Shown one piece after another: positions 20,834-21,035 of a stretch of DNA of 21,035 nt; position 1 is the stretch's first letter; each line of letters starts with the position of its first letter. A program made the translations under genes and the position numbers. The notes under the pieces are model-generated. The model was not told where the DNA came from, did no database searches, and saw nothing but the letters and a program-made list of their open reading frames with translations. Origin of the DNA: Lingula anatina (lineage: Eukaryota; Brachiopoda; Lingulata; Lingulida; Lingulidae); the NCBI RefSeq assembly GCF_001039355.2, contig NW_019775651.1, forward strand, positions 246,500 to 267,534. The letters are read 5' to 3'.

Positions 20834-21035
20834 CCCATTCCCAATCATCTATTATCATGCTTGGCTTACCTGTATTCTTATTCAGATCGAAAAAACGGAC
20901 AATTTTATAAAATGTGTGCTTTATGATTCAGCTACCATTTACTCACTGGACTTACTGTACACACAAGTTTAAATTATTTCTACTTATGATGTACACTCTT
21001 TAGTTCTTTTTATTCTCTGTTGGTGCCACAGGAAA
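13749..21035 (+). CDS. Gene B: secreted-stalk mucin with SEA-EGF-SEA modules (partial, runs off the right edge)
   Basis: Exons 13749-14973, 16499-16617, 16833-16897, 17239-17441, 18689-18878, 19123-19253, 20220-20332, 20646-20704 and 21032-21035 keep one frame for about 702 residues. Order: signal peptide (1-21), Ser/Thr-rich mucin region (to 408), SEA domain (about 409-537), four-cysteine stem and EGF-like domain (about 538-625), Thr-rich linker, second SEA domain (from about 645). The mucin part should carry dense O-glycans, and N-glycan sequons occur in the SEA regions. The transmembrane part should lie to the right; the adjacent paralogue gene A has it. It resembles membrane-tethered mucins in plan. 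Function (mucosal barrier, surface recognition) is inferred only from the architecture. Confidence 0.82.
13854..14126 (+). repeat. Mucin repeat block 1: seven 39-bp units
   Basis: Seven tandem units encode SAPSTTSTTAITT, differing only at residue 12 (Y, T or N). DNA copies are nearly identical, so the array is young or kept uniform by unequal exchange. Ten or more of 13 residues are Ser, Thr or Pro, the usual O-glycosylation substrate. No charged residues. Confidence 0.96.
14127..14732 (+). repeat. Mucin repeat block 2: ten 54-bp units plus one degenerate unit
   Basis: Units encode SxSSTDTKKSTSTADATT with x = A, I, E, V or T. Unit 4 carries an extra DATT (12 bp), and the last unit (14679-14732) is degenerate. 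Unlike block 1, each unit has a lysine pair and two aspartates, giving a zwitterionic stalk. Copies differ more than in block 1. Confidence 0.95.
14974..15266. other. Start of gene B intron 1
   Basis: Begins gtaagtacag, AT-rich, nothing recognised before the acceptor-like site at 15265-15266. Confidence 0.6.
15267..15505 (+). CDS. Candidate alternative terminal exon of gene B with a hydrophobic segment
   Basis: An acceptor (tctttcatattgacag) opens a frame that fits the phase 1 exit of exon 1: D-VVLFAVLSRYIDRIV, then a hydrophobic run PFTALVYFTVLPTILSIF, ending at TAA (15503-15505). Use of it would give a mucin with a possible membrane segment but no SEA domain. The stop codon coincides with the target site of the transposon that follows. 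It has no recognisable domain and may be chance. Confidence 0.2.
15869..15877 (+). promoter_or_regulatory. TATA box inside the TIR element
   Basis: TATAAAAAG lies 102 bases before the ATG of the small basic ORF, in GC-richer surroundings, and reads in the sense direction of the element. It is likely the element's own promoter remnant. Confidence 0.45.
15980..16084 (+). pseudogene. Short basic ORF, remnant of the element's first coding exon
   Basis: MPPKGKGKELIESRKEGTGG followed by KRKKGRTRG and a stop after 34 residues. A donor-like CTGAC|gtaagc overlaps the end, so this may be a first exon in a complete relative. Copy 1 has the same segment with a broken start codon. PIF/Harbinger elements usually encode a DNA-binding (MYB-like) protein as well as transposase; assignment to that is inference. 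Confidence 0.4.
16499..16617 (+). CDS. Gene B exon 2: SEA domain 1, first part
   Basis: The acceptor is caatgttttag, entry phase 1: G+AT gives DVKVIDELDKKVKLEFRLPE, then an acidic helix-like stretch ending KEDLKNQ. Donor CAG|gttctt is weak but exit in phase 0 fits the next exon. The second SEA domain (20220-20332) has the same phases and the matching pattern ALELLIENGDVSTF. Confidence 0.8.
16618..16832. other. Gene B intron 2 with a poly-A run
   Basis: A run of 17 A at 16679-16695 is the only distinctive feature. It ends in ctctatacgtttcag. Confidence 0.7.
16833..16897 (+). CDS. Gene B exon 3: SEA domain 1, middle
   Basis: Short 65-base exon (phase 0 in, 2 out) encoding LFRQFNSSGIEGLKDVEIIG followed by F-R across the junction. 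The pattern of a small helix followed by a beta strand (VEIIGFR) fits the strand before the SEA cleavage loop. The second SEA domain has the parallel exon at 20646-20704 (LSAKFNGTGRLKEVVIKGFR). Confidence 0.88.
16898..17238. other. Gene B intron 3, nothing recognised
   Basis: AT-rich, starts gtaaga and ends ttttcttgtag. Confidence 0.7.
17239..17441 (+). CDS. Gene B exon 4: SEA domain 1, cleavage loop and C-terminal part
   Basis: Phase 2 in (AG+A gives Arg). It encodes RNGSIIIDYNLIF, the signature of a SEA domain with the GS[VI]-type self-cleavage site between Gly and Ser, then helices and strands to NYSVNELEKI with several N-glycan sequons (NGT, NST, NTT, NYS). Donor ATA G|gtagga, phase 1. 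The frame is open past the donor to 17563, but that extension lacks SEA features, and splicing to 18689 restores the stem and EGF in frame. Confidence 0.87.
17680..17726 (+). CDS. Candidate alternative short terminal exon
   Basis: After the acceptor gtggtttttattccag, phase 1 entry from exon 4 gives D-AISNMINGSENTKW and then TGA. It would end the protein just after SEA domain 1, giving a secreted form without EGF or anchor. Alternatively it is a decayed exon or chance. Confidence 0.22.
18323..18339. other. GC-rich perfect hairpin
   Basis: CGGGGC-TATAA-GCCCCG, a 6-bp stem with a 5-base loop, within an AT-rich intron. It does not match the histone 3' stem-loop. Confidence 0.5.
18689..18878 (+). 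CDS. Gene B exon 5: cysteine stem and first half of EGF-like domain
   Basis: Phase 1 in, phase 2 out (TGC CA|gtaaga). It encodes AKIQNPCILYDDVDIC, further stem cysteines (YTC, VRC) and CEGWSCNGQGSC of the EGF domain. Equivalent to gene A exon 2398-2593, with the four stem cysteines and the NG-G motif kept. Confidence 0.9.
18879..19122. other. Gene B intron 5, nothing recognised
   Basis: Short AT-rich intron ending in a strong pyrimidine tract (caacttttttcag). Confidence 0.75.
19123..19253 (+). CDS. Gene B exon 6: second half of EGF-like domain and Thr-rich linker
   Basis: Phase 2 in, phase 1 out. QCFTDFPWSYYAGVHCEEK completes the EGF domain (cysteine spacing 4-5-10-1-13), followed by a linker rich in Thr and Pro (KTTTITTPTRP) that may be O-glycosylated. 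Donor CTG C|gtaagt. In gene A the equivalent exon goes on into the membrane helix instead. Confidence 0.88.
19254..20219. other. Gene B intron 6 with a long poly-A run
   Basis: Contains 28 A at 19618-19645. An open stretch at 19989-20177 shows no domain or splice support. The intron ends attttcacttttcag. Confidence 0.65.
19618..19645 (+). repeat. Poly-A tract
   Basis: 28 consecutive A. It could be the tail of a retroposed sequence or a simple repeat; no recognisable SINE body precedes it. Confidence 0.95.
20220..20332 (+). CDS. Gene B exon 7: SEA domain 2, first part
   Basis: Phase 1 in (C+AG gives Gln), phase 0 out (AAG|gtatac). It encodes VNSSYIENIPKTIALELLIE, then NGDVSTFKNHTSEVKEK. Same phases as exon 2 (16499-16617); contains NSS and NHT sequons. 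Confidence 0.82.
20333..20645. other. Gene B intron 7, nothing recognised
   Basis: AT-rich, ends gttaatcatttttag. Confidence 0.75.
20646..20704 (+). CDS. Gene B exon 8: SEA domain 2, middle
   Basis: Phase 0 in, phase 2 out, encoding LSAKFNGTGRLKEVVIKGF plus the first two bases of Arg. It is aligned with exon 3 (F-N-G-LK-V-I-GFR pattern shared). Donor gtatat. Confidence 0.85.
20751..20832. repeat. Poly-A run joined to a (TA)n microsatellite
   Basis: 24 A followed by about 28 TA units, in the intron before the third exon of SEA domain 2. Likely variable in length and prone to sequencing error. Confidence 0.96.
21032..21035 (+). CDS. Gene B exon 9: start of SEA domain 2, last part (cut by the window)
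   Basis: The last bases follow a good acceptor (tctttttattctctgttggtgccacag). Phase 2 entry gives AG+G = Arg, as at the exon 3/4 junction of SEA domain 1, followed by AAA (Lys). Only four bases are visible, so this is a prediction that the GS-type loop follows just outside the window. Confidence 0.5.

Noticed and set aside
20676-20972. Open frames made of YI repeats with poly-K or poly-F
   Set aside because: Translation of the poly-A and (TA)n microsatellite.

Overview
The window looks like AT-rich nuclear DNA from an animal, most likely a marine invertebrate. Coding sequence sits in small exons bounded by GT-AG introns, the encoded domains (SEA, EGF-like, mucin Ser/Thr repeats, single-pass membrane anchor) are typical of metazoans, and the gaps carry a retroelement fragment, several small DNA-transposon derivatives and microsatellites. 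The species cannot be fixed from this sequence. No rRNA, tRNA or CRISPR array was recognised.

Layout. Positions 1-734 (minus strand) hold the start of a retroelement ORF with an N-terminal helix-hairpin-helix. A leader with a tRNA-Leu-type primer-binding site and a possible LTR (to about 1352) precede it. Positions 2398-5465 (plus) are the last five exons of gene A: a cysteine-rich stem, one EGF-like domain, a transmembrane helix and a tyrosine-rich cytoplasmic tail. The terminal exon and 3' UTR are followed by a 116-bp-period tandem duplication. Positions 5676-12761 contain no recognised gene, but hold two inverted copies of one foldback MITE (8653-8908, 9088-9303), a 422-bp MITE with TA flanks (9771-10192), a G-quadruplex-type tract, and one exon-like segment (10391-10474). 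A 636-bp TIR element (12762-13397) lies just upstream of gene B. Gene B runs from 13749 beyond the right edge: signal peptide, mucin region of 13- and 18-residue repeats, SEA domain, cysteine stem plus EGF-like domain, Thr-rich linker, then a second SEA domain whose third exon begins four bases before the window ends. A 909-bp relative of the upstream TIR element sits inside the first intron of gene B, in the opposite orientation.

How the genes relate. A and B are tandem, same-strand paralogues. The cysteine stem and first EGF half are encoded by equivalent exons (2398-2593 and 18689-18878) with the same phases (1 in, 2 out) and clearly related peptides. In gene B the SEA module (phases 1-0, 0-2, 2-1) and the stem+EGF module (1-2, 2-1) both begin and end in phase 1, so either can be duplicated in frame; the second SEA domain looks like such a duplication. 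The overall plan (secreted mucin stalk, SEA with a GSIII putative self-cleavage site, EGF, membrane anchor and tail in A) resembles membrane-bound mucins. This is the most notable system in the window.
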